64,000 nt of DNA from Diadema setosum (taxonomy: Eukaryota; Echinodermata; Echinoidea; Diadematoida; Diadematidae): assembly GCA_033980235.1 (NCBI GenBank), contig CM067062.1:6015696-6079695 (forward strand), written 5' to 3'. Positions 62,408-64,000 of the stretch are shown piece by piece. The position numbers were made by a program, and so were the translations under genes. How positions within the stretch are numbered: the first letter of the stretch is position 1; each line of letters opens with the position of its first letter. A model generated the notes under the pieces. That model had not been told where the DNA came from, ran no database searches, and saw only the letters and a program-made list of their open reading frames with translations.

Positions 62408-64000
62408 TTATATATAGTAATCGCGTAAGGATGGCCCCGTGCCTTCCCGTGCTTTATTTTGTGGAGCTATCTCCTCCGGAGCCGCCGGCTCCGGGCCCTC
62501 CGGACCGGTGCCGTCGGCAGCGGGAGGGTCTCTTCTATCGAGTGGCCCGGGTTTCGTCCGCGCTCCTCCTCCGTGTCGACGTCGAGAGCGGTACAGAAAA
62601 CAAAGAAAAACAAAAGACAAGCGCCGACGTGCAGCCTTTTGCGCGATGGTATCCCGCGTCGGTGCGTGGCGAAAGCTCCATCATCGTTCTTGGACGCACA
62701 CACACACTAACACGATGTATACGGGTTATATACAGCTCGCGCCAGGTCGCAGGCTCAGGTCGCAAGACACACAGAACTCTATACAATCTGTGGTAGCACA
62801 GTGAGCATTCTCGCTCGCCAAGCTGATCGTTCGCGGAGACATGATACACGCACTATGGGTACGGGCAATGTATCGCGAAGAGTTTTTGTGTGTATGGGAT
62901 GCACAGCTCGCAGGCTCAGGTTGCACGACACACAGAATTCTATACAATCTGTGGTAGCACAGTGAGCATTCTCGCTCGCCAAGCTGATCGTTCGCGGAGA
63001 CATGATACACGCACTATGGGTACGCATACGGGCAATATATCGCGAAGAGTTTTTGTGTGTATGCATTGAGCCTGTCGCTGTGTTGCATTGCATATCATGA
63101 TGCGTTCTCGGTACACGGGAAGCTACGAATGCCGTATTTTATTTCGCGAAACTATGTACAGGATCCTGTGCAGCTAAACTACGTCATGCAGTTTACTCTT
63201 AAGTCGGGTATCATTTTACTCAGACTGTTTAGCAGTGATCTCGACGGCTAAATATCCACTTAAATGTTGTCTTTGCCGATCGTGCCCTTCCATATCAGAT
63301 ATACAGGCCTGCGCCTGTGTATGTATTGACGATGGTACACGAAACACTATCTCCGTGCGGGTTCTCTCATAATACATGTATAAGGCCATACAAGGGCATT
63401 TACGTACAGTTCGCCATTGGCGTGCTCAAATGAAAACAACGAATGCTGTTATTTTATTGTATTTTGCACAATTACAGGATACTATGCAGCTCAGGTACGT
63501 CATTTAGTTTGCATTCAAGTCAGGTATCATTGTACTCGGACTATTCAGGACGGCTAAATATCGACTTCAATTTTGTCCTTGCCGATCGTACGTACCATTC
63601 CATATCAGAGTACACGCGCCGCTGTTCATTCGTTTACTGCATGGCTGCTGTAAACATGAATATTCATGAGACGAGCGGACGCGGGGGAAACCCTCGCTTT
63701 GCTGACCGCCAATTTTTGAAGTTACAAGTGGACATCAAATGGGTGATTCTATAGTGCATCAAACCAAGTTTTGGTGATAAAAATAAAAAAGAGGGAGCAA
63801 ATGACGACAAAAATATTCTTCTTTCTCCCATAACGTGGGAAAAGAAATATTAAAGAAAAAATACGAGGCCCTGAGACCCATGGATTCCCACGGATGCCTA
63901 CTTATTAAAGCTATAATAACTATCATCTCCCCTCCCAAAATAATTTCATTAAATGATGATGTAATATATTCATAATAATAACAATAATGATAATGTACAG
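62408..64000 (+). mobile_element. Helitron-like element 8 (type B, cut by window end)
   Basis: Starts as elements 4 and 6. A ~164-bp segment from CAGCTCG..GCAGGCTCAGG through GATCGTTCGCGGAGACATGA to CGCGAAGAGTTTTTGTGTGT is tandemly duplicated (62732-62895 and 62904-63060), unlike in its sisters. The window ends inside its first internal unit. Confidence 0.75.
62732..63060. repeat. ~164-bp tandem duplication inside element 8
   Basis: GATCGTTCGCGGAGACATGA occurs at about 62825 and again at about 62989, and the flanking sequence on both sides is repeated with few changes. Elements 4 and 6 have one copy. Confidence 0.9.

Larger units (their letters stand above)
39539..64000 (+). repeat. head-to-tail array of Helitron-like elements (at least 8 copies)
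   Basis: Eight elements follow each other in one orientation. Each complete one ends in a 9-bp hairpin (ACCCGTGGA-TT-TCCACGGGT or close), then GCTG, then CTAG. The next starts right at the following base, except for one junction with three extra bases. Type A elements begin TCTATATATATAATAGGCG; type B begin TTATATATAGTAATCGCG. A TC start, a CTRR end and a terminal hairpin are Helitron traits, and the first copy begins after an A as expected for A|T insertion. No Rep/helicase protein is present. The array continues past the window. Confidence 0.75.

Overview
This is a eukaryotic, intron-containing genome window: AT-rich intergenic DNA, many microsatellites and MITEs, LINE and Helitron-like elements, and one 200-base assembly gap. 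The diagnostic genes are paired-type (Q50) homeobox genes. They have a very short N-terminus, an intron inside the homeodomain just before the VWFQNRR motif, and two C-terminal MSVDFLS repeats. This is the architecture of the echinoderm pmar1/micro1 (phb) family, which is multicopy in sea urchins. I therefore infer a sea urchin or close echinoderm; the species cannot be read from the sequence.

Layout. 1-2.5 kb: a ~165-bp tandem satellite. 2.9-8.0 kb and 16.4-20.7 kb: two diverged copies (A and B) of one ancestral segment, each with a dead pmar1-like relic. Segment A later received a TAA-flanked inverted-repeat transposon, itself holding a TTA-flanked MITE. Segment B's relic was interrupted by a foldback element whose loop resembles a hammerhead ribozyme. 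9-16.2 kb: a broken LINE RT fragment, the gap, a G-rich composite DNA transposon with nine internal ~165-bp repeats, a foldback MITE, and a 5'-truncated jockey/CR1/L2-like LINE on the minus strand. 26 kb: two abutting near-perfect palindromes. 27.3-30.4 kb: the last four exons of an RBBP8/CtIP homologue, with two apparent frameshifts in the first of them. 32.6-39.0 kb: two intact pmar1-like genes (223 and 230 aa), with a third relic between them. Both share a promoter-proximal TAATCC / ATTGG / CCAAT arrangement.

39.5-64 kb is a head-to-tail array of at least eight Helitron-like non-autonomous elements of two 5' types, in the order A-A-A-B-A-B-A-B. Each complete copy ends in a hairpin plus GCTGCTAG and is joined directly (once with three extra bases) to the next copy. 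Each contains two or three ~650-bp internal repeats. Nested in them are four copies of a 22-bp palindrome flanked by 8-bp direct repeats (a minimal hAT-like element) and a 2.84-kb TA-flanked pogo/Tigger-like element with about twenty 71-bp repeats. No transposase, Rep or helicase ORF is visible.

How the genes work together: by family knowledge the pmar1 products are early micromere-lineage repressors, and the tandem cluster has evolved by duplication, decay and possibly gene conversion. RBBP8 is a DNA end-resection factor with no evident functional link to the homeobox genes. All recognised cellular genes and relics lie on the plus strand.
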